From the NCBI RefSeq assembly GCF_006716205.1, contig NZ_VFOQ01000002.1, positions 124,001 to 188,000 of the forward strand: a stretch of DNA of 64,000 nt. Direction: 5' to 3'. Both the position numbers and the translations under genes were made by a program. This document shows positions 50,265-58,481 of the stretch, in pieces (position 1 is the stretch's first letter; every line of letters begins with the position of its first letter). A model generated the notes under the pieces. The model ran no database searches. It was not told the DNA's origin and worked only from the letters and a program-made list of their open reading frames with translations. The stretch is from Oryzihumus leptocrescens (GTDB lineage: Bacteria > Actinomycetota > Actinomycetes > Actinomycetales > Dermatophilaceae).

Positions 50265-51083
50265 TTACCGGGTATGCCGGACCTGAGGGCAGCGCCCGAA
50301 CGCGAGGAAGTGTGGGCTGGCCGCGATGAGGGCCGGATCGGACTCCAGCATCCGGGCGCAGCGGAGGGCTGACGGCAGGAGCGCCTCGAGGTCATCGGGG
50401 GCGGCGCGGTCCAGGGCCGGGGTGGTCGGTCCCTCCAGGCCGAGGACGATGACGTCCTGCAGGCCGACCTCCCGTAGTTCTTCGGCGAGCTCCTCGTGGT
50501 GGTGGAAGTACGCCGTGGTGAAGCCGTCCGGGTCGTCGGCGTGCTGCCCGTCGGCGAGCAAGGAGCGCAGCTCGGTTTCGGTCTCGTCGTCGATGTCACC
50601 GGTGGCGGCCAGCTCGAGCAGCGGCGCGTAGCGGTTGATCGCCGCCGCAACCACCAGGCCGCCGGCCCTGGTCACGCGCCGGGCCTCGGCGAGCGCGGAC
50701 TGCCGGTCGCTCGCCGAGACGAGGTGGTAGAGCGGCCCCAGGAGCAGGGTCGCGTCGAAGCTGGCGTCGGCGTGGGGCAGAGCGCGGCCGTCGCCGTGAT
50801 CGGCCTGGAAGCCGCCGTGCTGACGGGCCTGTTCGACGTGCTCGGGGACGGGGTCGAGGAGGTGCACCGCGAAGCCGTCCTCGCTCAGCCACCGGGCGTG
50901 GACCCCCGTGCCACCACCGACGTCGAGCACGGCTGCGGGCGGCCCAGGTAGGAAGCGACGGAGAAGCTCTTGCGTGCGCAGGTACTCGATGCGGCCGTGG
51001 GCGGATCGGGTCAGTCGCTCATCTTCGCGGTAACGCTCGCGGTAGAAGGACATGATCAGGGGGTCGAACTCCATGGCCGTCAT
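50265..51083 (-). CDS. SAM-dependent class I methyltransferase
   Basis: 272 residues from ATG 51083, with GGGAGG nine bases upstream; longer starts at 51092 and 51107 lack spacing. SAM motif I is VLDVGGGTGVHARWL, followed by an acidic residue in HLLDP, motif II-like HGDGRALPHADASFDATLLLGPLYHL and motif III AEARRVTRAGGLVVAAAI. It is a small-molecule type methyltransferase; substrate unknown. Just upstream on the same strand is a VOC protein. Confidence 0.87.
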   Translation of the reverse strand: MTAMEFDPLIMSFYRERYREDERLTRSAHGRIEYLRTQELLRRFLPGPPAAVLDVGGGTGVHARWLSEDGFAVHLLDPVPEHVEQARQHGGFQADHGDGRALPHADASFDATLLLGPLYHLVSASDRQSALAEARRVTRAGGLVVAAAINRYAPLLELAATGDIDDETETELRSLLADGQHADDPDGFTTAYFHHHEELAEELREVGLQDVIVLGLEGPTTPALDRAAPDDLEALLPSALRCARMLESDPALIAASPHFLAFGRCPQVRHTR

Positions 51084-51151
51084 GGACCGCATCCTCCCGA
51101 GCGACATCTCATGATGTCTTCCGAGAATCGTTGCAGGTGGGGTCGACGGGA

Positions 51152-51565
51152 TCAGGCGACGAAGATGCAGAAGGGGTGGCCGGACAGGTCCGCCAGGACG
51201 TACAACGGCTCGTCCGGGTCGTCGGTGCGGTCCAGCAGCAGCTGCGCCCCGAGCGACTCAGCCCGCTCGCGCTGCCGCTCAAGCTCCGCACGGCTCGCGA
51301 CGGTGAGGTCGAGGTGCATCTGCATCGGGACGTCATGGCCGGGCCACGTCGTCCGCTCCAGGCGCTCGACCTGCTGGAACGCCAGCTTGCGGGCGCCCTT
51401 CGCGTCCACGAGGACGAGCCAGTCGGCGTCGTCCACCTCACCCGCCGCGGGCGGGTCGTCGCCCTGCCGGTACCGCAGCCCCAGGAGCTGCCGATAGAAC
51501 TCGGCGAGGGCTCGGGCGTCGGTGGTGTCGATGGCCGTGTGCAGCAGCTGCGGGTACTCAGCCAT
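51152..51565 (-). CDS. VOC / glyoxalase-like protein
   Basis: 137 residues from ATG 51565, with GGGGAGG upstream. Two beta-alpha-beta-beta-beta modules are seen (LLHTAIDTTDARALAEFYRQLLGLRY; MQMHLDLTVASRAELERQRERAESLGAQLL; PLYVLADLSGHPFCIF), the actinobacterial bleomycin-resistance-like VOC pattern. It could be a dioxygenase, isomerase or resistance protein; no specific substrate is assignable. Confidence 0.87.
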   Translation of the reverse strand: MAEYPQLLHTAIDTTDARALAEFYRQLLGLRYRQGDDPPAAGEVDDADWLVLVDAKGARKLAFQQVERLERTTWPGHDVPMQMHLDLTVASRAELERQRERAESLGAQLLLDRTDDPDEPLYVLADLSGHPFCIFVA

Positions 51566-51697
51566 GGTCGCCTCCCCTTCGCCCGCATGGTTCCATGCCA
51601 GGCGCCGCTCCGCACCCATGGCATGCGGGGCAGCCGCAGCGCCAGTGCACGGGAGAACTCCCGGTCCGGTGTCCGGCGCCGTGGCTAGGGTCGGTGG

Positions 51698-52267
51698 GTG
51701 ACCTTCCAACAGCAGCGAGACGACTACCTGGCCGCGCTCGGCTGGGTTGCCGATCTCATGGCCTCGACGCCGCCGGCGCAGCTGGGTCTGCCCACACCGT
51801 GCGCGGAGTATGACGCGCGCACCCTGATGGGACACCTGATCGGCACCGCGGAACGCGGTCTTGGCACGGCTGAGCGGCGCTCGACCAGCCACGTCCCGCA
51901 CGTGGTCACGGACGTGCCCGACGAGGAGCTCGCGAGCACCTATGCCGCTCTGGCCAGGCGGATCGGTGATGCGTGGGCGGCGTTGTCCGGCGGCGACCAG
52001 GTCCGGGCCCCCTGGGGTGAGTGCAGTGCCCGTGAAGCCGCGCGGGGGTTCACGGTGGAGACCGTCACCCACGGTTGGGACCTGGCTGTTGCGACCGGCC
52101 GTGACAGCGAGGCCCCCGACGGCATCGCAGCACGGTGCCTGATGGTTGCCGAGTCGGTCATTCCGGGACGTCTGCGCGGCGTGATGTATGCCGAGTCGGT
52201 GCCGGCTGAGCTCGGTGCATCGACCACCGAGCAGCTGGCGAACCTGCTGGGCCATCAGCGTCTGTGA
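51698..52267 (+). CDS. DinB-like TIGR03086-family protein (mycothiol-type)
   Basis: 189 residues from GTG 51698, six bases after TAGGGT (leaderless). The pattern LGLPTPCAEYDARTLMGHLIGTAERGLG holds the first metal His, and TVETVTHGWDLAVATG the second His/Asp site, as in metal-binding DinB/mycothiol-dependent enzymes. Reaction unknown. The nitroreductase gene follows 10 bp downstream, so the two may be co-transcribed detoxification genes. Confidence 0.85.
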   Translation: MTFQQQRDDYLAALGWVADLMASTPPAQLGLPTPCAEYDARTLMGHLIGTAERGLGTAERRSTSHVPHVVTDVPDEELASTYAALARRIGDAWAALSGGDQVRAPWGECSAREAARGFTVETVTHGWDLAVATGRDSEAPDGIAARCLMVAESVIPGRLRGVMYAESVPAELGASTTEQLANLLGHQRL

Positions 52268-52277
52268 GGGGGCGGGC

Positions 52278-52862
52278 ATGAACGGTGTGAGGCATCCCCG
52301 ACTGCATCCCCTCCTGGCGCAGCGGTGGAGTCCGACGACCTTCGAGGGGTCCCACGAGGCGACCTCAGCGGAGGTCGCCTCGCTCCTCGAGGCTGCTCGG
52401 TGGGCGCCGTCGGCCGGCAACTCACAACCCTGGGCGTTCATCACCGCCCGGCGCGGAGACGCCGTGCACAGGCGGCTTCTTCCCCACCTCAGCGCAAGCT
52501 CGGCCACGTGGGTGCCGTCCGCAAGCATCCTGGTCGTGAACTTGTGCCACCGGTACGTCGAGGAGACCGACTGGGAGTTCTCCGAGTTCTCGCTCTACGA
52601 CCTGGGCCAGGCCGTCGCCCACATGACCATCCAGGCGCAGTCCCTTGGCTTGTTCGCTCGCCAGTTCCGGGCGTTCGACCAGGCAGGAGTCGCAGCCGAG
52701 TTCGACGTGCCGGACCACTGGCAGGTCACGACGATGTCCGCCTTCGGGCGGGTCGCGTCGACCGACATGCCCTCAGGGCCGGCGGAGCCAGCGACCTCCT
52801 CGGGTGCTCGGGAGCGGCGACCGACCTCCGCGATCGACTGGCTGACGGGAGATCGCCGCTGA
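52278..52862 (+). CDS. nitroreductase-family flavoprotein
   Basis: 194 residues from ATG 52278. The FMN-binding start (RWSPTTFEGSHEATSAEVASLLEAARWAPSAGNSQPWAFITAR) and the central YDLGQAVAHMTIQAQSLGLFARQF are typical of NAD(P)H nitroreductases of the small actinobacterial type. It probably reduces nitro or quinone compounds. It sits 10 bp after the TIGR03086 gene. Confidence 0.88.
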   Translation: MNGVRHPRLHPLLAQRWSPTTFEGSHEATSAEVASLLEAARWAPSAGNSQPWAFITARRGDAVHRRLLPHLSASSATWVPSASILVVNLCHRYVEETDWEFSEFSLYDLGQAVAHMTIQAQSLGLFARQFRAFDQAGVAAEFDVPDHWQVTTMSAFGRVASTDMPSGPAEPATSSGARERRPTSAIDWLTGDRR

Positions 52863-52873
52863 CGTCTCGGCGG

Positions 52874-53068
52874 TCAGGGGACGGCGTCGTGCGGCGGGTC
52901 GGTCAACCGCGGCTGCGCCTCGGTGGCCGGGTGGGCCAGCGCGGGGTTGCACTTGGGGCAGTCCCGCCGACGTCCGGAGTGCCGGAACCCGGTCAGGGTG
53001 ACGTGCTGCAGCCCGAACCACACGTCATACCCGGGCTTGAGCTTGGGTGGGTTCGGTTCAGCGGTCAT
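52874..53068 (-). CDS. small CxxC protein, unknown
   Basis: 64 residues from ATG 53068 with CACAGT seven bases upstream (leaderless-like). It contains KPGYDVWFGLQHVTLTGFRHSGRRRDCPKCNP: a CPKC metal-binding knuckle and nearby His residues. The C-terminus is Pro-rich. Coding potential is moderate; I do not know the family. Confidence 0.55.
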   Translation of the reverse strand: MTAEPNPPKLKPGYDVWFGLQHVTLTGFRHSGRRRDCPKCNPALAHPATEAQPRLTDPPHDAVP

Positions 53069-53142
53069 GAAGCCCACTGTGCCCGCTCCGCGCCCCGAGA
53101 GAGCCCTGTTTCGCCCTTTTGGGAGTGGCGTTGGAGCTCGCC

Positions 53143-53848
53143 TCAGGGGAGCGCCGGTCCACCGCGTCGCCACCTGTCGGGCCAGCCCTGCGCCACCCAC
53201 TGCGCCTGAGGCGGGTGCCCCGCGCGTCCGAGCAGGACGACCTCGTCAATGGCCTGAACTCTTCGTCGCGCGACGACCTCCATGACGTCGATCGGCACGG
53301 CACAGCCGTATCCGTCGAGGAACGCCTCGATCCGACGCAGCGCATCGACCGGTGTGGGCAGCCGTCGTCGCCGAAGCTCCGCGTCGTCGGCGTCGAACGG
53401 GGCGGGGCGAACCAGTACTGCGCGTAGGCGATGTCGCTCATCTGCTCCGCGGGACGCGCCATGTCCCGGTCGAAGAGGCCCACCGCGTGCCCGTCGACCC
53501 AGGCCATGTTCGTCGGCTTCGGGTCACCGTGGCAGACCACCCGCCCTCCTCGGCCGGGACGGCCCACCGCGGCTTGATCGAGGGACGCCAACCTGTGGTG
53601 GCTTCATGAACAGCGCGCAACAGCGCGCCAGCTGACCGGACGCCTGGCAACGAAGCCTGATGTGGCCAGGCGTCGTCGCCTCCGGCGCCGGGACCGAGAC
53701 GCACCGTCTCCACGCCACCCTCGATGCCCAACGGTTCGGGCACAGGCAGCCTCGCCTCGTGCAGATGCTGCAGCAAGGAGTGCACGGTCTCCGTCCACGG
53801 CGCGGCCGGGCGCTGGCCGGTGATGGTCACGCGTCGAGAACCAGCCAC
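53143..53848 (-). pseudogene. frameshifted aminoglycoside-phosphotransferase-like gene
   Basis: Three reading frames must be joined to give one APH-family protein. From GTG 53848 the first frame gives an N-lobe (VRLGPGAGGDD...SLPGVRSAGALLRAVHEAT). Near 53540 it shifts to the frame containing VVCHGDPKPTNMAWVDGHAVGLFDRDMARP, the catalytic HGD and metal-binding D. Near 53400 it shifts again to the frame with PFDADDAELRRRRLPTPVDALRRIEAFLDGYG, ending at a stop at 53143-53145. The DFG-like motif reads FDRDMA where FDWDMA is usual, also pointing to decay. Sequencing errors at two places are an alternative. Confidence 0.75.
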
Positions 53849-54093
53849 CCCTCGACCGTAGCGACCCGCGTAGCCGACGCGCTGGCACGCCTGCTGTCAG
53901 CCATTGATGGTTGTCGGGCCGGTTTGCCTCCTCGCGGTGCGATGTTGCGACATGATGGGGCCTCGGGCTTGGGCCGTTTGGGGGCGCAGCTCTGACGCTT
54001 GCGCTGGTGTCCTGTCCTCCCGGCCGTCGCTGGGAGAGGGGACGCACCGGCAAGGCCAGTCGCGACGGCGGAGGTCCGGAAGGGGAGGCTGCC

Positions 54094-54273
54094 ATGTGGC
54101 AGTTCGTGATCATCGGGGTCGTCGTGCTGCTCGGCTTCGGGCTGGCATTCGACCGGGTCCGCGGCAGTGGTGGCGAGGCCCGTCAGCGCCACGACGACCC
54201 GGCCCAGAATCAGGCCGAGGCGTATTCGGTGGTCAACCGGATGAAGAACCAGTCCGGCGGCGGGGCCCTCTGA
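54094..54273 (+). CDS. small single-pass membrane protein
   Basis: 59 residues from ATG 54094 with GGGGAGG upstream. A membrane helix (residues 1-22, MWQFVIIGVVVLLGFGLAFDRV) precedes a hydrophilic tail rich in Gln and Asn. The next small membrane-protein gene begins at its stop (TGATG). The two look like partners. No family recognised. Confidence 0.6.
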   Translation: MWQFVIIGVVVLLGFGLAFDRVRGSGGEARQRHDDPAQNQAEAYSVVNRMKNQSGGGAL

Positions 54274-54431
54274 TGTGGGTTCTGGTCGGGTTGGCCGTGC
54301 TGGTTCTCCTGCTGATCGCGGGACGCCTCGCTTTGGGCCGTGGCAAGACACCTGCGGACTTCCTGGATCCGACGATGCGCGCCGAGGCGGACAGCCACCG
54401 CGGTCTTGGCGGCCCCTACGGTGGCCTCTGA
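54273..54431 (+). CDS. second small single-pass membrane protein
   Basis: 52 residues from ATG 54273, overlapping the previous stop by one base. A membrane helix (MWVLVGLAVLVLLLIAGRLAL) is followed by a short tail (GKTPADFLDPTMRAEADSHRGLGGPYGGL). It starts with the same MW- and general design as its neighbour. It is the last chromosomal gene before the integrated element. Confidence 0.6.
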   Translation: MWVLVGLAVLVLLLIAGRLALGRGKTPADFLDPTMRAEADSHRGLGGPYGGL

Positions 54432-54593
54432 TCGCTGCCCTCCAGCTTGCTCCACCAAGTGCCTGGGTCGCCGGTGACGCCTTGCACCCGCGACCACCTC
54501 GTCGCGCGCAGGGGCCGCGCCAACCACCAGCGCCTGCAGGTAGAGGGCACGGCCTAGTTGCACGTGGACTGCACAACAGGCGCGACTGATGCC

Positions 54594-54630
54594 AACGGGC
54601 GCTGTCTCCAAGAGGGAGTCAGCGCCCGTT
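54594..54630. terminator. terminator just outside the element's left end
   Basis: AACGGGCGCTG (54594-54604) pairs with CAGCGCCCGTT (54620-54630) around a 15-nt loop with its own CTCC/GGAG pairing. Before integration this would have lain about 26 bp beyond the 3' end of tRNA-Gly on the minus strand and was probably its terminator. Confidence 0.65.
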
Positions 54631-54655
54631 TCGCCTGTCCAGGCGGGGTTCTGCG

Positions 54656-54702
54656 TGTGGAGCGGGTGACGGGAATCGAACCCGCACTGTCAGCTTGGGA
54701 AG
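54656..54702. repeat. attL: 47-bp tRNA-Gly 3' remnant
   Basis: Identical over 47 bp to 59975-60021 and diverging immediately on both sides. It covers the tRNA from the anticodon stem to the encoded CCA but lacks the 5' half, so it is not a functional tRNA. Confidence 0.9.
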
Positions 54703-54785
54703 TGCACTGGGGTGGGTTATTTCCCTTGTTTCCCAGTGGGTTTCGTGGCCTCGGGTGACCGTGAAACACGGTGTTCAACCGGTCT

Positions 54786-54807
54786 CTGTGGCCCGTGTGT
54801 GGCCCGG
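54786..54807 (+). repeat. candidate integrase arm site, left
   Basis: A 22-bp sequence built from two direct TGTGGCCCG units, repeated exactly at 59885-59906. It lies 83 bp inside attL. Same-orientation copies near both ends are expected of arm-type integrase or excisionase sites. Confidence 0.55.
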
Positions 54808-55023
54808 AAATCGCCCGAGCCAGGGCGGCAGGAACCACGCGGGTCTGCGCATCGACCGGACCTCGACTTGCTGGCTGGTGACCCGCTGCGATGCGGGTGC
54901 GGGAGCCAGGTCAACGCGGGTGAGGAGCCGGGCGGGCCGGGTCGGTGCAGCTGGTGCTTCGAGCGCCCGGCCACGAGCGGACCTCCGTCGTCGCCAGCGC
55001 CTGAGAAGGTAGCCGAGCAGTAG
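54799..55023 (+). CDS. possible small zinc-finger-like protein of the element
   Basis: An open frame of 74 codons from GTG 54799 (inside the left arm repeat) to the stop at 55021-55023. The second half (DLLAGDPLRCGCGSQVNAGEEPGGPGRCSWCFERP) has four cysteines spaced like a zinc ribbon. No ribosome site is seen and the first half looks non-coding, so the true start may be further in. Low confidence. Confidence 0.35.
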   Translation: MARKSPEPGRQEPRGSAHRPDLDLLAGDPLRCGCGSQVNAGEEPGGPGRCSWCFERPATSGPPSSPAPEKVAEQ

Positions 55024-55437
55024 GGGAGCAGGCATCTCGACCAAGATCGGGGTGCCCGTTGCTGTGTGCGCGGGGTGCGGTGGGGTGCGCGAGGACGGCG
55101 CGAAGCGCCGCCCGCAGTGCGGGGTCCCACCGCGGGGCCCCGCGCCGCCGCGGCGGAGCCGCGGCTTTAAGCCAGAGAAGAAACTCCGCTCCGATGCATG
55201 TATGCACGGTTGCCCGCCATCGGCAGAAGCACGGCAGAAGCACGGCATCCGTCCGCCAGCTGATCCATCAGTCGAGCGCGGATCGCGGCATGTCACTGCG
55301 TTGGATGCGCGCCCCCGACGGCCGGCTTCGCCGATTCGATGAGTTGGAGGTGGTTTCGAGCCACACCCATGGGGACATGCTGCACACTGCTACTAGCGGC
55401 TCGCACCGCGAGCTGTGGCGCCGACTGGGGGGACTGC
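55024..55437. other. largely non-coding stretch of the element
   Basis: About 410 bp with no convincing gene except a possible 56-codon frame at 55290-55460 (MSLRWMRAPDGRLRRFDELEVV...), which overlaps the cupin start. It includes a hairpin with T-run (55147-55168) and a tandem 11-bp repeat GGCAGAAGCAC (55222-55243). Confidence 0.5.
55147..55168 (+). terminator. intrinsic terminator within the element
   Basis: GCCGCGGC (55147-55154), a GGA loop, GCCGCGGC (55158-55165; the octamer is its own complement) and then TTT. Confidence 0.55.
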
Positions 55438-55848
55438 ATGAACCAGAATGTCGTGAGTGACTCGGCCGACGTTTACCCGGCTAAGTTCGTTTCGAAGCCG
55501 TGGGGGCGCGAGATGATCTTCGCCGAGATTGACGATCTGTATGTGGGAAAAGTTCTCTACGTCAATGCCGGGGAGTCCCTTAGCCTGCAGCTTCACAACG
55601 AGAAGACCGAGACGATTTGCGTGGTCGCGGGGCGGGGCCGCCTGGAGTTTGGCTCCGATCCCGACGCATTGGAGGGCGCCGCGTTCGGACCGGGTGACGT
55701 CGTGCATCTCCCCGCTGGGGTTCTCCACCGGCTCAGCGCTGAAGAGAATCTGGTCGTGGCCGAGGTCTCCACCGCCTTCTCCGGCTGGAGGGATGACGTC
55801 GTCCGGGTTGACGATCGTTATGGTCGCTCGGGGACCACGGCGCCCTAG
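55438..55848 (+). CDS. cupin protein (mannose-6-phosphate isomerase-like), element cargo
   Basis: 136 residues from ATG 55438 with a GGGGGGA run upstream. A single cupin barrel has PWGREMIFAEIDDLYVGKVLYVNAGESLSLQLHNEKTETICVVAGRGRLEFG and FGPGDVVHLPAGVLHRLSAEENLVVAEVST: cupin motif 1 with His in QLHNEKTE and motif 2 with the LPAGVLHRL His. It resembles the cupin of type II phosphomannose isomerases but lacks the nucleotidyltransferase part. Codon use is visibly less GC-biased than in flanking chromosomal genes, suggesting transfer. Role in the element unknown. Confidence 0.85.
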   Translation: MNQNVVSDSADVYPAKFVSKPWGREMIFAEIDDLYVGKVLYVNAGESLSLQLHNEKTETICVVAGRGRLEFGSDPDALEGAAFGPGDVVHLPAGVLHRLSAEENLVVAEVSTAFSGWRDDVVRVDDRYGRSGTTAP

Positions 55849-55960
55849 TTGGTATGCCTGGGCTACACGACCTGACCGTCGCTCTCGGAGCTCAAGTCAG
55901 CTACACCGCAGACCGAGGGTGTGACCTGACTCGGCTCTTGGACGGCGGGGAGTTGAGTGA

Positions 55961-56350
55961 ATGTTGAAGGATGCCAATCCCCACCGCGCTGGTTCGGTGC
56001 CCTCGCATCGCCTGCTGCCTCATGAGAAGGCATGGGTCGGATATGTCGCGCGACGGCAGGCGGCCACCCCGAACGCCACCTACCAACGGTTACTCAGCAA
56101 GTACGGTCCGGAAGGTGCAAGGCTCCTGATCGCTGGCTACGTGACGAGCGTTCCCTGCGGAGCGCTCGTGCTCGCGGGGATCATTCTGCTCATCGCTTCC
56201 GGTGGGGGCGTGGGTCTTCTTCGAGTCGGCGGCGCTGCGATGGCCGTCGGATGCGCGGGCCAGATCCTCCCGTTCCTGCGTGCCTGGCAATGTTCGGTTG
56301 CGGGCCGACGATTCCGCGCGGGTGTGGCCCACACCGTTGACGCGCCCTAG
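55961..56350 (+). CDS. two-helix membrane protein, element cargo
   Basis: 129 residues from ATG 55961. A polar N-terminus is followed by two hydrophobic segments (about 57-81, ARLLIAGYVTSVPCGALVLAGIILLIA, and about 86-106). No family recognised. Its stop TAG shares the palindrome CTAG with the stop of the opposite-strand gene, so the two genes meet tail to tail with a 4-bp overlap. Confidence 0.65.
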   Translation: MLKDANPHRAGSVPSHRLLPHEKAWVGYVARRQAATPNATYQRLLSKYGPEGARLLIAGYVTSVPCGALVLAGIILLIASGGGVGLLRVGGAAMAVGCAGQILPFLRAWQCSVAGRRFRAGVAHTVDAP

Positions 56351-56667
56351 ATCGCTGCCGCGGGCCGCCCGAGCGCTAGTTGCCCCATGGCAATGAGCCG
56401 ATTCACATAGGGCAATTCCTGCTCGGTGAGTTCGGGGAGGAGCCGGTAGAGGTCCTCCAGGCACCTCTGCACGACGCCGCGTCGCCAGTCGTCGAGTTCG
56501 CCGGTTCCGCTGAGCCACACGTAGACGCAACTGCCGAGGGAGTCGTCGGTGAGCATGAAGTCAACCCCGGCGATGTCCTCCTCGGCCTTCAAGCGTGGCG
56601 GGTACTCGGCGGCCATGAACTCCTGCATCAGGAGTCTGGCCCGCTCCCGGCGCTCGGTGAGTGTCAC
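56347..56667 (-). CDS. unknown acidic helical protein of the element
   Basis: 106 residues from GTG 56667. The sequence is coherent and charged (TLTERRERARLLMQEFMAAEYPPRL, GVDFMLTDDSLGSCVYVWLSG, WRRGVVQRCLEDLYRLLPELTEQELPYVNRLIAMGQLAL), mostly helical, without known motif. It is divergent from rep across the repeat-rich region, a position where elements of this class often keep control genes. Confidence 0.65.
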   Translation of the reverse strand: MTLTERRERARLLMQEFMAAEYPPRLKAEEDIAGVDFMLTDDSLGSCVYVWLSGTGELDDWRRGVVQRCLEDLYRLLPELTEQELPYVNRLIAMGQLALGRPAAAI

Positions 56668-56735
56668 TGGGCCAGTGTGGCCACCGCGCCCCCGCCCGTG
56701 CAGGCGAAAGGTAATGCTTTGGTAAAGGTTCGCAG

Positions 56736-56819
56736 CCGGGTGCAGCAGTGCAACCGGGTGCATCTAGTGCTGGTTGTTTCTCATTACGTCGCAACTGGTT
56801 GTAACTGGTGCTGGTTGTT
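56736..56819. repeat. direct repeats upstream of rep (candidate origin or operator)
   Basis: CCGGGTGCA occurs at 56736-56744 and 56754-56762. GTGCTGGTTGTT occurs at 56767-56778 and 56808-56819, with the related AACTGGTTGTAACTGG between (56793-56808). The stretch is AT-richer than its surroundings. It may be the double-strand origin, iteron-like sites or a repressor target. Confidence 0.55.
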
Positions 56820-56933
56820 CGCGAAAACCCCCTCCTTTCAACCCTGTTCACGTTCCTGCCTGCGTCGGTGGGGTGTGGCTTACTGGTCGGGCAAACCGGA
56901 CAAGCGGTCTCGACCGAGGTGGGGTGAGCAGGC

Positions 56934-58481
56934 GTGGATCCCGAGCTGGTGCTGCCCAACCTGTCTCCCCGGGTGGAGGCGCAGGTCGTGGCCCGGATGG
57001 TCTCCAAGGACCGCCACGAGTGGGCGGACCAGGCGGCGCGGACCGGGCACTGCTCCAAGCCGGTCCGGCTGCGCGGCCGCACCCTGGCGGTGGACACCAG
57101 GACTGGGGAGGTCAGGACGACGTACGCCTCGGACTGGGAGGAGTCCGGGGTTGCGTTCATCCGGTGCGGTAACCGCCGCGAGTCGGTCTGCGTGGCCTGT
57201 GCGCGGGAGTACGCCTCGGATACGTGGCACCTGATCCGGGCCGGCGCCGCGGGAGGGGACAAGGGTGTGCCTTCGTCGGTGAGTGAGCACCCGATGGTCT
57301 TCGCCACGGTCACCGCCCCCTCGTTCGGGTTGGTGCATTCGGCGAAGAAGCCCGGCACGGTCGGCTCGACCCGCTGCCGCCCGAGGAGAACCAAGGCCCT
57401 GTGCCCGCACGGCCGACCGATGTGGTGCTCGGCCACCCACGCCCCGGACGACCCCGAGGCCGGGCAGCCGCTGTGCGAGGGGTGCTACGACTACGACTCG
57501 CACGTGGTCTGGCAGTACCACGCTTCCGAGCTGTGGCACCGGCTGCGGACCGCCCTGGGCCGTCATCTCGCCCGCCGCCTGGGCATCCCCGCCACGCGGC
57601 TGGATGACGTCCTCTCGATCCAGTTCGCCAAGGTCGCCGAGTACCAGCTGCGCGGCATCATCCACTTCCACGCCCTCCTGAGGATCGACGGGCCCAAGGA
57701 CGCGGGCCCGTTCCCCCCACCCCCGGTGCAGGTCAGCGCGCGGGTGCTGGCCGAGGCCTTCCGCTCCGCCGCCGCGGCCGCCACCTACACCGCCGCCCCG
57801 GCCGGTGACGACGACACCACCCGGGTCCTCGGCTTCGGGCAGCAGGTCGACGCCCGCCCGGTCTCCCGCACCGCCCGCGAAGGCCTGGACACCCAGCAGC
57901 TCAGCCCCGAGCAGGTCGCGGGGTACATCGCCAAGTACGCCTCCAAGTCCGCCGACGACATCTCCCCGACCACCCGAGACACCGCCCACGTCTCCCGGAT
58001 CAAGGCCACCGTCGCCCGGCTCGCCTACGCGTGCGAGACGTCGACGACGTTGCGGGACTGGCCGACCGACAACAAGGGCCGCCGCCCCTACGAGACCTTG
58101 GGCAAGTGGGAGCACATGCTCGGCTTCCCCGGGCACTTCGCGACCAAGTCCCGCCGCTACTCCACCACCCGGGCCGCTATCCGCAGCGAACGGCGCCGGT
58201 TCCAGATCGCCAAGTCCAACAAGGAGCACGCCCAGCGCGTCCTCGACCTCACCGGCCAGGACACCTCGGCCGAGGCGGAGGAGGAGACCACCCTCGTCGT
58301 CGGCCAGTGGGAGTACGTCGGCATGGGCTGGCTGACCGACGGCGACGCCGCCCTGGCTACCGCCGCCGCGGTGTGGACCCGCGAGCACAGAAGAGAACAG
58401 GCGGCCGCCCGCCGCCACGCAGCTGAGAACAGTCGACGCCCTCGGGGTGTCGAGACCATTTCGAGGAGCACTCATGTCTGA
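56934..58481 (+). CDS. rolling-circle replication initiator (RepSA-like, HUH)
   Basis: 515 residues from GTG 56934. Cys clusters at about 78-89 (RCGNRRESVCVAC) and 148-184 (CPHG, MWC, LCEGC) suggest zinc binding. The metal-binding HUH motif is RGIIHFHALLR (H244, H246), and the catalytic tyrosine motif is GYIAKYASKS (Y331, Y335). The order and length match the RepSA family of pSAM2-type actinomycete elements. It should nick the element's origin after excision for rolling-circle replication. It overlaps the excisionase gene by 8 nt. Confidence 0.88.
   Translation: MDPELVLPNLSPRVEAQVVARMVSKDRHEWADQAARTGHCSKPVRLRGRTLAVDTRTGEVRTTYASDWEESGVAFIRCGNRRESVCVACAREYASDTWHLIRAGAAGGDKGVPSSVSEHPMVFATVTAPSFGLVHSAKKPGTVGSTRCRPRRTKALCPHGRPMWCSATHAPDDPEAGQPLCEGCYDYDSHVVWQYHASELWHRLRTALGRHLARRLGIPATRLDDVLSIQFAKVAEYQLRGIIHFHALLRIDGPKDAGPFPPPPVQVSARVLAEAFRSAAAAATYTAAPAGDDDTTRVLGFGQQVDARPVSRTAREGLDTQQLSPEQVAGYIAKYASKSADDISPTTRDTAHVSRIKATVARLAYACETSTTLRDWPTDNKGRRPYETLGKWEHMLGFPGHFATKSRRYSTTRAAIRSERRRFQIAKSNKEHAQRVLDLTGQDTSAEAEEETTLVVGQWEYVGMGWLTDGDAALATAAAVWTREHRREQAAARRHAAENSRRPRGVETISRSTHV

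Noticed and set aside
54558-54758. Apparent small protein containing VTGIEPALSAWE
   Set aside because: This is the translation of the tRNA-Gly 3' remnant and its flanks, a well-known false protein at tRNA genes. The same string appears again over the intact tRNA near 59985.
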